A model generated the notes under the pieces. The model was not told where the DNA came from and searched no databases. It was given only the letters and a program-made list of their open reading frames with translations. From assembly GCF_038806765.1 (NCBI RefSeq), contig NZ_CP152389.1, positions 3,286,001 through 3,350,000 of the forward strand: DNA of 64,000 bases, read 5' to 3'. This DNA comes from Mucilaginibacter sp. CSA2-8R (GTDB lineage Bacteria; Bacteroidota; Bacteroidia; Sphingobacteriales; Sphingobacteriaceae). The position numbers and the translations under genes are program-made. Shown piece after piece: positions 26,331-35,781 of this stretch. Position 1 is the first letter of the stretch; every line of letters begins with the position of its first letter.

Positions 26331-26570
26331 GTTAAAAGGCTTGTCAGGCATGAAGTCTTTGATAGAACACCCAAGGATGATTGCTAACTTATTCAGATGG
26401 TTTAAATTGTATTTGGTTGGAGAGTTAGAACTTTCAGCTTGACCGATGAAACCATTAGAAACGTCTAACCTCAAAGCCAGCTCAGATTGAGAAAGATTTG
26501 CTTGCTCTCGTTTCTCCTTCACTTTAGCAATTACATAGGCTTCTATATCTGATTTATGGTTAACCGCCAT
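26325..26570 (-). CDS. XRE-family regulator, 81 aa
   Basis: This short Cro/C1-type HTH protein has the helix-turn-helix in ANLSQSELALRLDVSNGFIGQAE (about residues 24-46) and the typical closing LNKLAIILGCSIKDFMP. A perfect 20-bp palindrome 34 bp upstream of its ATG is the likely operator, giving autoregulation and control of the divergent gene at 26711. It may regulate other island genes; a related sequence lies before the polymerase operon at 43.8 kb. Confidence 0.88.
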   Translation of the reverse strand: MAVNHKSDIEAYVIAKVKEKREQANLSQSELALRLDVSNGFIGQAESSNSPTKYNLNHLNKLAIILGCSIKDFMPDKPFNQ

Positions 26571-26604
26571 CAGATACGAAAGAATTAAAACATTCTCCGT
26601 TATT

Positions 26605-26624
26605 TACTTAGTTATAACTAAGTA
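26605..26624. promoter_or_regulatory. 20-bp perfect palindrome, XRE operator candidate
   Basis: TACTTAGTTATAACTAAGTA reads the same on both strands. It lies between the XRE gene and the divergent small membrane protein gene. Confidence 0.7.
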
Positions 26625-26710
26625 TTTATAAATTTGTAATGCAGCCTTGTCCATTGCATTATTGTAAACCCAACCGATGTTGGACTCTCGGTATTCAACA
26701 CCTTTACCCA

Positions 26711-26902
26711 ATGTCTAAAAATGCCAGAGGCTGGCTGCTGTATGCCTTTTTAATGATTTTATTGTATGCCGGTATATCATTCACTCAACTTAATTCAGAT
26801 TTTACGATATGGAACACTACTGCACGAACAGTTTTAATAGTAGGTGCTGTAATATTATACTTTGGCGCTATGTTTTTAGCGGATCCACCTGAAATGAAAT
26901 AA
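26711..26902 (+). CDS. Small membrane protein, 63 aa
   Basis: The protein has two TM helices (about residues 7-24 and 37-57) with a short polar loop and ends DPPEMK. I chose the ATG at 26711 (MSKNARGW); the frame is open from 26639 but that part has no membrane character and overlaps the promoter region. It is divergent from the XRE gene and shares its operator. No function known. Confidence 0.6.
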   Translation: MSKNARGWLLYAFLMILLYAGISFTQLNSDFTIWNTTARTVLIVGAVILYFGAMFLADPPEMK

Positions 26903-26984
26903 TAATTGTGGATTATAAAATCTCAATTTCAGCGCTGTACTTATTAGGTAAGCGCTGCAATTCAATCAATAATTATATGCCGAC

Positions 26985-28280
26985 TTAGGTATTTAAAAGG
27001 CCATCTGGAATATCTAAATTCTCAATAACGTCTTCTCTATCACAATTCTTAATGAAGAAATAAAACGTTGAATCAATTATTTTAACCGAGTTAGTACTGT
27101 TGTCAAAATCAAAAATTGGAGGCGAAATATTTTTTGAAATTTGACTTGACACCAAATTTTTTAGGAAATAACCCATGTCAGATGGTCGAACATCATCTGG
27201 TCTGTGATGGATTTCTTTTATTTTCTCCTGTAAAGGTTTTCTTTTTAAACCTTGAATGATAATATCAATCGGCTCCTGGAAAAGTACTTTCACAAAATAG
27301 AAAGGTACATAAAGAGGAACATCTTGTGAACTTCGAGCTCTTTGCTCAATAAAACTTTCTAAACATCTTGTATGCCGACTTGAATAATCTTCAAGCTTCT
27401 TCTTAATTGCAGTATCAACATTTTCTATAGTAATTTCTCGGGCATCTTGTTGAGTATCATGATAACCAGCAGCATAACAAGACTCCTTGCAAATTTCTTG
27501 AAAAACACCTACACTATCGAAACAACTCTCGATTATATAATCAACAACGTTATTAAAGCTTACATTTAGTAAAGGCAATCCTTGCTCAACTATTTTGATA
27601 AGATCCGTTTTTTCCCATGGTTCCACAGGAACTTCGATCACTCGATCTACAAGATCTCCGTTAAATTGAGACAATCGATTTTTTTCTCGCCAAATGCCAA
27701 GGATAATAAATAGTATATTGTAATCTTCAAATATCCTCAAATCAATAGATAACTGCTTTTGAACATCTTCGGTTAGATAATGGAAGTTTTCTAATATTAC
27801 TCGTTTTTGAAAATTTACGTTTTTTAACAGCTCCGAAAGGTCTTGCGCCAAAGCTAAATTGTAATCAACCGTCTTATATTTTTTTCCAGTTTCTCGTTCT
27901 CCAGTCGCAGCGGCTTCAGTCTCGGCATCAGCACCTCCAAAAAAAGGGAAACGAACTTTCGCTTTTAAACCAACTTTAACTTCACCACCCATCGTTGTCG
28001 TAATTTCAGTTGATTCAATTATTTCAACATTCAATTGACGTACAATTGAATTATAAATATCTAACGTAGTAGCCGTCGGAGAACAATTAACTTTTATAAA
28101 ATCTGTATCTCTCAGATGTTTATTAGTTAATGATGTTTTACCTTGTTTAGAAGCACCATAGATAATTATATGTTTATTCTTTTGCAAACCACTAAGAAAT
28201 GCCTCATCAACATTGTTACGTTCGATATAAGTATCAACTAAATCATTTGACACACCATATACCTGATTAGTTAATCTCAT
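26985..28280 (-). CDS. P-loop ATPase (AAA/archaeal-ATPase-like), 431 aa
   Basis: The protein has Walker A GASKQGKTS at residues 42-50 and a Walker B-like VILENFHYL (161-169) with Glu but no canonical Asp. The region 90-140 is a Gly/Ala/Glu-rich insertion. After the ATPase core (to about 290) comes a helical C-terminal domain. Such SKQGKT ATPases are found as orphan genes on accessory islands and resemble AAA/STAND-like switch proteins, but no effector domain is visible. It stands alone, with 770 bp of empty sequence upstream. Role unknown; defence is a guess from context. Confidence 0.7.
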   Translation of the reverse strand: MRLTNQVYGVSNDLVDTYIERNNVDEAFLSGLQKNKHIIIYGASKQGKTSLTNKHLRDTDFIKVNCSPTATTLDIYNSIVRQLNVEIIESTEITTTMGGEVKVGLKAKVRFPFFGGADAETEAAATGERETGKKYKTVDYNLALAQDLSELLKNVNFQKRVILENFHYLTEDVQKQLSIDLRIFEDYNILFIILGIWREKNRLSQFNGDLVDRVIEVPVEPWEKTDLIKIVEQGLPLLNVSFNNVVDYIIESCFDSVGVFQEICKESCYAAGYHDTQQDAREITIENVDTAIKKKLEDYSSRHTRCLESFIEQRARSSQDVPLYVPFYFVKVLFQEPIDIIIQGLKRKPLQEKIKEIHHRPDDVRPSDMGYFLKNLVSSQISKNISPPIFDFDNSTNSVKIIDSTFYFFIKNCDREDVIENLDIPDGLLNT

Positions 28281-28500
28281 AAAACTTACTTTAAAATTCG
28301 AAAATCTGAACTTTTAAAAGTAAAAATAAGATATAAATAAATGGTGTCCAGCACACAAAATTTGAAGTCAATTATTTCAATTACTCAATGTGACTCTTTT
28401 CATAAGCCATTACTTGCCTTCCCCGCTGAGGGTTGCTTAAGACGGGATAAGGCAATCTCTGCTTATTCCTGCTTCGTTAAGGCCACCCACACAGTCCACG

Positions 28501-28656
28501 CAGGAAATTAGGTATTCCGCATCACCTAAGCTTATCAAAGTAGTCGCCAGATGTCGTTACGTTCAACAAGCCTGCCGGCACGTTTCACTCCACTGCTCCA
28601 CCGCACTCAATGTCGCACATTTTTATTTCTATTCCTTTACACTAATACTACCCACA
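28501..28656. repeat. Diverged repeat, copy inside the island
   Basis: This segment aligns over its whole length with 53159-53290 outside the island. Shared blocks include TCCGCAT, ATGTCGTTA, AACAAGCCTG and the final CTAAT. Neither copy has an intact frame. Confidence 0.7.
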
Positions 28657-29018
28657 AATAAAATGTGCAGTCATCCTTAACCCTACGCTTCTGCAATCTG
28701 TCACCTGCTTTGAATTAAGCAAAGGTGTTGCTTCATGAAACCTTTATCTGCCTTTGGTCACATTACGCTATCACTTTATTACAACCAAAGTCAATCGGTT
28801 TCCTTGTTAGGCTCGCCTGTTAGTCGTTCGAGCTTCCCAATTGTCACAGCTTTTGAAATATCAACATAAAGTCCACTGGTCAAAAGCAGCGCCTAGCGCT
28901 TGCTCAAGCACATTTATATAACCATAACAAACTACTATTCACACTCAACACCTCATTACAGTCGCATACAGCTATGGATATATTTTATATTTCCGATTAT
29001 GGGTTATATTTAGCCTTA

Positions 29019-29026
29019 TAATTTTG
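29019..29026 (+). promoter_or_regulatory. Candidate -7 box TAATTTTG
   Basis: It matches the Bacteroidota consensus TAnnTTTG and lies 26 bp before the ATG at 29053. A good -33 element is not obvious. Confidence 0.4.
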
Positions 29027-29052
29027 TATATCGTATCATAAAGTTATAAGCC

Positions 29053-29709
29053 ATGAATCCAATGGAAAGAATATTTGGCAATCACGCCATTTACAAAGCA
29101 GCATTACCCACATTCGCACTATTTTTAATGCTAGCCAGTATTTTATTTCCAGCAGTCAATAATTCAATGAAATTGGAAAATCCGACTGCTTCGCAATTAT
29201 TAATCACTATATGCGTATCTCTTTTCGCCAGCGTTATATACTTATGGATCCTAGATGCAACGGGCATTTTACCATTCAAAAATGAATGGATTAGTAAATC
29301 GGTTTATGGTGCAGCAATCGTATCAATACTAGGAACTAGTGTTGGAGTTTATAAAGATTACTTTCAAAGTGATAAGTATCCAATGAGAGGAAGGTGGAAT
29401 ATTTCGATATCAGTCAAGAACAAACAGTTAGCTGATAACGAATTAAATCTCAGTTACAGTGAAAGTTCCAAGGCTTATTATGGATACTCTAATATAAACA
29501 CTGTTGCTTATAGAGATAGTGTAAACGGCATTATTGCTGTTGAAATTAAAAAGCTTTCACTTAATTTTAAAACCATTCACTTAGTATGCTATAATAAAGA
29601 CGGAAACAAAACTGTATACAATAATGCTTTGTCTATGACGGTAATGGAAAACCAAATAACATGTGAACTTGACTCTGTAACAGAATTGGCTTTTATAAGA
29701 CCGAACTAA
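29053..29709 (+). CDS. Three-TM protein with beta-rich C-terminal domain
   Basis: The 218-aa protein has TM helices at about 15-37, 47-70 and 81-101, then a soluble domain (about 108-218) of alternating strands that begins RGRWNISISV and has short turns, like a small beta-barrel. A TM anchor plus barrel resembles the CBASS effector Cap15, which has two TM helices and a cyclic-nucleotide-binding barrel. No cyclase gene is nearby, so this is only a structural suggestion. The next gene, 148 bp downstream in the same direction, encodes an unknown soluble protein that may act with it. Confidence 0.6.
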   Translation: MNPMERIFGNHAIYKAALPTFALFLMLASILFPAVNNSMKLENPTASQLLITICVSLFASVIYLWILDATGILPFKNEWISKSVYGAAIVSILGTSVGVYKDYFQSDKYPMRGRWNISISVKNKQLADNELNLSYSESSKAYYGYSNINTVAYRDSVNGIIAVEIKKLSLNFKTIHLVCYNKDGNKTVYNNALSMTVMENQITCELDSVTELAFIRPN

Positions 29710-29857
29710 ATTATATAAACCATAAAGTCGATTGATATGTTCATTGTAGTTAAAGCATGCTATGTGGACTGACATGGATTAATGCAGCGAAAATAATTCA
29801 ATTTGCTCCATTTGCATAGTATCTATTTGCGGTGTTTAAAATTGTCTACTTTACCTT

Positions 29858-30592
29858 ATGAATCACCTTATTGATATGGCAACTTCGATAGAAGCGGACG
29901 TTGCAAAAGAAAATTTAAAAGAGCTTATCGCTGAAAGGGCGGATGATATTTTAGAACAAATAACTGGCATGACTCCGGGACTCTCTATAGTCGCAAAGTT
30001 AGGCAAGATTTATGGAAGTGTACGAGATTACCATCTCATCGAAAAATGCGTAGCTTTCTTAACCAACCTGAGTTCTTTAAGTTACGATGAGCGAAAAAAC
30101 TTAGTATATAAAATCAACAACGACCCAATTTACGGGCAGAAATTTGGAAAGTTTATAGTCTTAGCTATTGACAGATTAGAATACGCTGAAAAAGCCGTAT
30201 ATCTAGCTCGCGCATGTAAATTCTATGAAAGGGCGGACATCTCAAAAGATTTATTTATAAGAATTAAAGGTATATTAGAGAAAATCGAGCTATGTGATTT
30301 ACAGGCTCTAAGCTACAACGACAAACATGGATATCACGGATTTCCAAGCAGGTTCAACTTCCCGAGATTGTACCAATTTCAGTCACTTGATTTAGTCATT
30401 TTTGAACACACAGTTGCGGATTTCAAGGCATATGAGTCTTCCTATATTAGCGGAAACCGCTTGGGTACATCAAGGCCAAGTGAACCTAAGCTTACTAACC
30501 TTGGAAAGATTATAATTCATATAATTAATGATATACCGCTAAATAGGTGGCTAAAAGGTGTATCTGACCAAAATATTAACTCATCAATTTAA
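29858..30592 (+). CDS. Hypothetical protein, 244 aa
   Basis: I do not recognise this protein. It is soluble and helical in its first 160 residues (ENLKELIAERADDILEQI, then AEKAVYLARACKFYERAD) and has an aromatic-rich C-terminal half. It follows the three-TM protein on the same strand and might be a partner, but the 148-bp gap argues against tight coupling. The next genes are on the other strand. Confidence 0.62.
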   Translation: MNHLIDMATSIEADVAKENLKELIAERADDILEQITGMTPGLSIVAKLGKIYGSVRDYHLIEKCVAFLTNLSSLSYDERKNLVYKINNDPIYGQKFGKFIVLAIDRLEYAEKAVYLARACKFYERADISKDLFIRIKGILEKIELCDLQALSYNDKHGYHGFPSRFNFPRLYQFQSLDLVIFEHTVADFKAYESSYISGNRLGTSRPSEPKLTNLGKIIIHIINDIPLNRWLKGVSDQNINSSI

Positions 30593-30807
30593 CATACCTA
30601 TAAATAGTTAAAATTTTTCGAATAGATCTATAGAATCCATAACATATTTGAAAATGTCATGTTAATTCTCAATCAAAACACCTTAGCGGTTATATAATCC
30701 AATCTATTAATCTATTAATAGGTAATTATTTGATCCCTCTAATTAAGCATAAATATTTATGGTGGTCATTCGAACTAAACATATACAAACGAGCAGTCTG
30801 ATAAGCG

Positions 30808-31179
30808 TTATTCAGTCAAATAAAGAAAAGATTGAGGTGGGGACAACTTGTAGTCATCTTTTAAACAAAGCGGTTTCTCATACCTCTTAGTGCTTTTTAT
30901 TTTGATAGCAAACCCATGTTGTTTATTGACAAAGTATTGAAAAAAAAATGCCTTGTCTACACCTGCATGTGCTTCTGTTTTTTCCCAAAGCGATTGTAGG
31001 TTTTCATTTAATATTGTTTCTATTTCAAACTCCCCTATTACTTTCTGTAGCGGCGATGATGCGTAGACAACTATTGTATTGACTTTCTCTTTAAATATCG
31101 ACCTTCTAAATTCATATTTCTTAACTCCGTCAAATATTAAGTTTGCATAATGTGGTTTAATAGACAATAATACTTTCAT
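30808..31179 (-). CDS. ASCH-domain (PUA-like) protein, 123 aa
   Basis: The N-terminus LLSIKPHYANLIFDGVKKYEFRR is the hallmark of small ASCH-domain proteins, which have a PUA-like RNA/nucleotide-binding fold. The conserved Lys and Arg residues of KKYEFRR lie in the putative binding cleft. It is the last gene of a three-gene minus-strand operon, overlapping the PIN-GNAT-EVE gene by 23 bp. The pairing with a nuclease carrying another PUA-like domain suggests shared recognition of a nucleic acid or modified base. Activity unknown. Confidence 0.78.
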   Translation of the reverse strand: MKVLLSIKPHYANLIFDGVKKYEFRRSIFKEKVNTIVVYASSPLQKVIGEFEIETILNENLQSLWEKTEAHAGVDKAFFFQYFVNKQHGFAIKIKSTKRYEKPLCLKDDYKLSPPQSFLYLTE

Positions 31180-32689
31180 CAGTATCCGTTTCTTTTACAA
31201 TGTAATCAAACTGTTGTTGCGAAATCTTTTTTAATCCTCTTAGCTCGTTCTCGCTTCCCATAAGAATTCCAGCGTCTAAAAGCTTTTGTCGATTGATTCT
31301 TCTTCCTATTTTGAACGAGTAAACATATAAAAAGTTAATAATAAATGGCCGGGAATTAAGTTTAAAATTCCAATACTTTTTCAATTCTTCATCAGTAAAT
31401 ACACTGCGCTTTCTACATTTAACAATGAACTCTGACTCATTTTCTATATTATCGATTTTATCCTCGGCAATTGCGATAGTAGTAATCACGCTCGTATAGT
31501 ATGCGCTTCTACCTTTCTCCGCTGTCCTATAGAAAATCATTATATCGCCTTTTTTAACATTCCTTTCAACAGACCTAGAAATATATACCTTGCTTATTGC
31601 GTTTCTATGAGGCTCATGCTCAATGTAATCTTTCGGCGATTCGTTATTCAAAATTGAATCTGGAAGCAATTCAGTATGATAATCAGGATAGATTGGCACC
31701 AAAAAAACATTTGTTTTACTTGAGACGAATGGATATGTTATCTTAGGGTGCTTAAAGTCAAAAGTTGGAGTAAAAGATCGTATGTACACTCTTTCATCGC
31801 CTCTTGAAGAGTGTTTAACACCATAGTAGGCAAATCCCCATTCTTCTAATAAGTTAATCAACCTTTTCTGTTCATCTCTTTTATCATAAATTGTTACATA
31901 TATTTCCTCTACATGATTCAATAAGGCGTTATCAAATATGATTTTCAAAAAGCGCTCTCCAAGTCGAAGCCCATTACTTACAACTTTGAAAGTTCCAATT
32001 TTTAAGCGCTTCTTTGGTTTAAATACTGGTGTGATATCGTAGTAATTTTCATTTCTGCCTTCTACTTTAATGAAGAGAAATGACAATATACTTCTTTCAT
32101 TGAAAGTGACATACGCAATTTCATTTGCCTTTTTGTTAAACCAATAATCAAAGCCTTCGTAATCTTCCCTAAATGTATCAAAGAATGGATCTTTCAAATT
32201 TAATTCTCCAAAATATTTCTTTGTTACACCTAGAACTTTATAGTTTACTAGTTCGGGAAATTCAGCTACTGTTTTTTCGAGAAATGAGTTTATCGTAAAC
32301 ACCTTTTCACTTATACCTAATAAGGATGCTTTCTTGTGAATTTTTTTATCTTCTGATATTAATAAATCAACACGATTACAGTAAACCTCATTTAATAGCG
32401 CTGAATCATTTCTATCGTTTTCATTTACATCTACTTTTGCTGACAGAGTTGCTAGTTCACCAGATATTTGAGCTATCGTTTGGAGCTCTTCATAGCTATC
32501 AAGTTTGATATTAAAGGTGTTTACAGTAACCTTATTGGGATTTTTGTTTATTTCTTGAATTGTGATCGGATGAATACATTTTTCATATTTGGCTTTGTCT
32601 AGCCATTTAAATAGTATTCCTATGTCTTGATTGAACACTCTTCCGGCTTCGCGGTGAATGATGATATTAGTATCTAACAATGCTTTCAT
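31157..32689 (-). CDS. PIN-GNAT-EVE fusion protein, 510 aa
   Basis: Three parts are visible. Residues 1-130 form a PIN ribonuclease domain with acidic residues D6 (LLDTNII), E46, D92/D95 and D114. Residues about 190-310 look like a GNAT acetyltransferase (LKIGTFKVVS, then GLRLGERFLKIIFDNAL, VEEIYVTIYDK, LLEEWGFAYYGVK). Residues about 340-500 look like an EVE/PUA-like domain (KGDIMIFYRTAEKGRSA, ending with the ISQQQFDYIV helix). The protein could cut RNA under control of a modified-nucleotide reader. It is between a TM protein gene (10-bp gap) and an ASCH gene (23-bp overlap). I cannot name an established system. Confidence 0.72.
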   Translation of the reverse strand: MKALLDTNIIIHREAGRVFNQDIGILFKWLDKAKYEKCIHPITIQEINKNPNKVTVNTFNIKLDSYEELQTIAQISGELATLSAKVDVNENDRNDSALLNEVYCNRVDLLISEDKKIHKKASLLGISEKVFTINSFLEKTVAEFPELVNYKVLGVTKKYFGELNLKDPFFDTFREDYEGFDYWFNKKANEIAYVTFNERSILSFLFIKVEGRNENYYDITPVFKPKKRLKIGTFKVVSNGLRLGERFLKIIFDNALLNHVEEIYVTIYDKRDEQKRLINLLEEWGFAYYGVKHSSRGDERVYIRSFTPTFDFKHPKITYPFVSSKTNVFLVPIYPDYHTELLPDSILNNESPKDYIEHEPHRNAISKVYISRSVERNVKKGDIMIFYRTAEKGRSAYYTSVITTIAIAEDKIDNIENESEFIVKCRKRSVFTDEELKKYWNFKLNSRPFIINFLYVYSFKIGRRINRQKLLDAGILMGSENELRGLKKISQQQFDYIVKETDTDESIIVY

Positions 32690-32699
32690 TGCTTAAGCT

Positions 32700-33803
32700 T
32701 TACATTAGAGATTGATACCAACTTTTCAAAATAGTTAGTAAGTAATAACGGAGGAACAATATTAAAGTCAAAAGAATGATTCCAAATCCGATATATATTT
32801 CAGACGGTAAATTTGTCCAAACATCATAAAGCGTTAACTCTGGTTTGAAACTTTTTCTGTACGCGGGAATAAATAAAAAGATACCACTTACGAAGCTCAC
32901 TAATGTTGCTAATGCAAACTGTCCTGCGCCTATACGCTCTTTCGCGTAGATATTGAAAAAAGAAAATGGCTTTCCTTTAGATCTTTTATTAAAAACAACA
33001 AGAAGTTCATCCTTTTTAATACGACTATCATTTAAATAAGACTTAAATGCTTCGTATTCGAGAGTCCTTACACTCTGAAGTGAAGAGTTGTCAAAGAAAA
33101 CTAAATCATAACTATTAGGAACGATATTAAAGCAGAAGCATGTATTAACGACACATAATTCATTTTTTTCAATTTCATCTATCAACTCTTCTGGTATGTT
33201 ACGCCGTTCATTTACCTTTATGTCGTAAAGGATTGTTGATTTAGTAATCCCATTTCTAATCGTTGCAATCACCGGATTCCTCGGTTTAACTGCAAAGCGG
33301 AAGTAAAGGTTGGGCTTCTTAACGTTTTCATCTTTCGCCACAAGTTTTTTTATCTGATCTAAGTATCTAGAAAGGTCTAGCCCAACGTTGATTTTTTTCA
33401 ATATAGAATTCACTTCAATTTCAATGGGATGAATGCAAAGTTGGTTTCGGCTTTTGAATTCATGAATAACTCCCTTGAGATTTCTACCTCCATCTAATGA
33501 TACCGTATGCGTAATTGAATCATTAAAGATAAAGCGGCTATTATTTGAGGTGCTTAGCTTTAAATAAAAATCCTCTACAATACAGTCATTATTCAACCAA
33601 GGAATAAATATATTGAGGAGGATGTTCTTTTTATCTTCAATGGAACTGAAATCGATCTCAAACCCAAACTCAATCAAAGAAGTTTCATCCTTAAACTCCC
33701 AAGTACAAATATGAAGTCGTTCGATTAAAATTTTATTTTCTGGTTCAGCGTAAACAAAATAGGAGTTATCCATTCTTAATCGTGATTTAAATTTAGTTGT
33801 CAT
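32700..33803 (-). CDS. Hypothetical protein with two C-terminal TM helices, 367 aa
   Basis: This first gene of the operon encodes a soluble beta-rich region of about 300 residues and then two TM helices (about 299-318 and 335-356) with a short C-terminal tail. There is no signal peptide, so the large domain should be cytosolic. I recognise no family. The gene lies 10 bp before the PIN-GNAT-EVE gene and is surely cotranscribed. A membrane-anchored sensor or effector is one possibility, by context only. Confidence 0.65.
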   Translation of the reverse strand: MTTKFKSRLRMDNSYFVYAEPENKILIERLHICTWEFKDETSLIEFGFEIDFSSIEDKKNILLNIFIPWLNNDCIVEDFYLKLSTSNNSRFIFNDSITHTVSLDGGRNLKGVIHEFKSRNQLCIHPIEIEVNSILKKINVGLDLSRYLDQIKKLVAKDENVKKPNLYFRFAVKPRNPVIATIRNGITKSTILYDIKVNERRNIPEELIDEIEKNELCVVNTCFCFNIVPNSYDLVFFDNSSLQSVRTLEYEAFKSYLNDSRIKKDELLVVFNKRSKGKPFSFFNIYAKERIGAGQFALATLVSFVSGIFLFIPAYRKSFKPELTLYDVWTNLPSEIYIGFGIILLTLILFLRYYLLTILKSWYQSLM

Positions 33804-34033
33804 TAAACCTACTGAGATAAAATAGGATAAGCAAGGAATCGACTATTTTCATTCTTTGCCCAAAGTTAGATAAGTCAGCCGCACACAGTTTCAGCTAACT
33901 TCAAGGTAGGATCTAGTAATTGGACATCCCTGTCAGGAGCCTCCGCAATTACTCAATCTCCACCTTGCCTTTAGTGCGTCTGTTCAGAAGTGAGTCTGCT
34001 TCGAGAATTCACTCGAATATAAAATTTTCTGCT

Positions 34034-34759
34034 ATGACAGAGATTACACAGCTATTGACTGCTTTTGAATGTTTTGCTTATGGACAATCATTGCACACTG
34101 CATTTACTGACTTATTAGATTGGACACTTTTACCTTTTAAAAGGTACGCTGATAAGTTGGAGCAACAAAAAGCACTCGACACCTACCGCAATCATCCTAA
34201 AGTCAAACAGCTGGTTGAACTTATAACGATTATAGGTGAACTGTCGGAAGATATACACGACCCATTAGGCGAATTGTACATGAACGCAATAAGCAACGGG
34301 CACAACGGTCAGTACTTTACTCCCGAACCAATTTGTGATATGATGGCTGCAATGCAGGTCGATGTTGATATAGAAGACGGTAAGAAAGTTCTCGACCCTG
34401 CTTGTGGTAGTGGCAGAATGTTACTTGCAGTTGCTAAACTTAACCGCAGTTGCTTGCTATACGGTGCAGACCTGGATATTACTTACTGTAACATGGCGTT
34501 GGTCAACATGCTGCTTAATTCTTTACAAGGTGAGATAGCACATATGAACAGTATCAGTAATGAGTTTTACACCGGTTACAAAGTCGATACCGTACTTTTT
34601 GATGGGTGCTACTATCCGTAATACAACGAGTTTACAGACTCATCTAAAAGCTGCATGTATTCAAAACCTGTTAAGGAAACAGCATCTAAGTTTGATAAAC
34701 CTTTTGAACCAGTTAGTGCTAAGCAACCAATCAATGGTATTCAGGGTAGCCTCTTTTAA
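34034..34759 (+). pseudogene. N6-adenine methylase-like gene with in-frame TAA
   Basis: The frame encodes 195 residues up to TAA at 34619-34621 and stays open for 45 more codons to a stop at 34757, ending NGIQGSLF, a normal-looking C-terminus. Visible are GQYFTP (92-97) and motif I DPACGSG (121-127), both typical of HsdM-type methylases, then LYGADLD. The catalytic NPPY/F motif is not seen in either part. So the gene may be broken, or the small form may be a non-catalytic family common on Bacteroidota elements. I chose the ATG at 34034; the frame upstream is open to 33920 without family similarity. Confidence 0.65.
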
Positions 34760-34831
34760 GAAGACTGCTATAATAGATCCTTTTTATTTAAAAATTATTA
34801 TCCTTAAATATCAGATTTGTATCTTAAGCCT

Positions 34832-35356
34832 ATGTTAAGTACCGACCTTCACCACAATAGAAAAAACTGGTTAGATAAGAGGAGATTTGTAGAGTTCTAT
34901 TTTCATTGCTGCTTTGGTGAACTCCTGAGAGATACGAATGGCTGGGAAAGCGAATTGACAGGAAACGAAATAGTTGCCGTTTTCAATTATCTAAACATTG
35001 ACTTTGACAGAGCGCTAGTGATAAAGGTCTATAATAATCATTTAGACCATTCGGTGGAAGTATTTCATAGTAAATCTGATGAGCAGGTATTTGCTTACTT
35101 TGATTTGCTCAAAGAACCAACAGATCAGAATGATATGTTCTTGCTAGGTATAAGATGCAATCTTGAGCAGGAACCAACTGTTCATGAGATGTTGCTGACA
35201 ATATACAGGCAATTGAAAACAACATCCGCCTTTAGTTTTGATATGTGGAACAAGCAATTATATAATAAGGTATTTCACAGTAAGTTTTACTTTTACGAGC
35301 GAGATCAAGAGCTTTACAGAAGACAAATGCACCATCATGGATTAAACGCTAGCTAG
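34832..35356 (+). CDS. Hypothetical protein, 174 aa
   Basis: I do not recognise this soluble protein. It is acidic and aromatic-rich (RRFVEFYFHCCFGELL near the start, FSFDMWNKQLYNKVF near the end), followed by a charged tail ending HHHG. I chose the ATG at 34832 (MLSTDLHHN); an ATG at 34817 would add five residues. It follows the broken methylase gene by 72 bp. Confidence 0.55.
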   Translation: MLSTDLHHNRKNWLDKRRFVEFYFHCCFGELLRDTNGWESELTGNEIVAVFNYLNIDFDRALVIKVYNNHLDHSVEVFHSKSDEQVFAYFDLLKEPTDQNDMFLLGIRCNLEQEPTVHEMLLTIYRQLKTTSAFSFDMWNKQLYNKVFHSKFYFYERDQELYRRQMHHHGLNAS

Positions 35357-35781
35357 CATCAATTCAAATACCTTCTTTAGAAGTCGCCTGCCTTTTAGTG
35401 TTTTTAAAGGCTAATCGCGAATACCAAGCTTTACAAGCCTACACTTCCTGAATTGACAATTTATATGCCTTAAGCCGAGCATGGCTCCTCAATGATTAAC
35501 CATAAACTAATAGCAGTCATTGCTTAGTTTCCAAAAAATATCAACTTTTTGCAACTCTCCTTTTATAAGATACTTTTAAAGATTTTCTGGAAAATTGGTA
35601 ATGTTTCGATCGCAGTAGCACATCCCATTCATTTGCACCTCTCACCTTTTAAAAGGTAGACTTGAATGTTTAACAGCTAAAACCTGCATATTACCTCACC
35701 TAAGGCTAAACAGTGATTTTTGCAGATATTGCAGCTAAAACACTAATTTTAGCAAGCTTTACGCCTTAAACCTATAAACAA
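35357..35781. other. 425-bp intergenic region
   Basis: AT-rich DNA before the HNH gene. It has a few imperfect direct repeats such as GCAGCTAAAACACTAATTTT-like segments around 35670-35750, but no open frame or hairpin that I can support. Confidence 0.35.

Larger units (their letters stand above)
28281..29052. other. 772-bp region without a gene
   Basis: No open frame above 60 codons is present. The part 28400-28800 is GC-richer than neighbouring island DNA and contains several short inverted repeats (for example CTTGCCTT facing AAGGCAAT) and the repeat copy at 28501-28656. It could hold a structured RNA. Near the right end TAATTTTG (29019-29026) is a candidate -7 box for the gene at 29053. 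Confidence 0.45.

Noticed and set aside
34560..34838. 92-codon frame after the methylase
   Set aside because: It overlaps the methylase and its continuation in another frame and has no family character.
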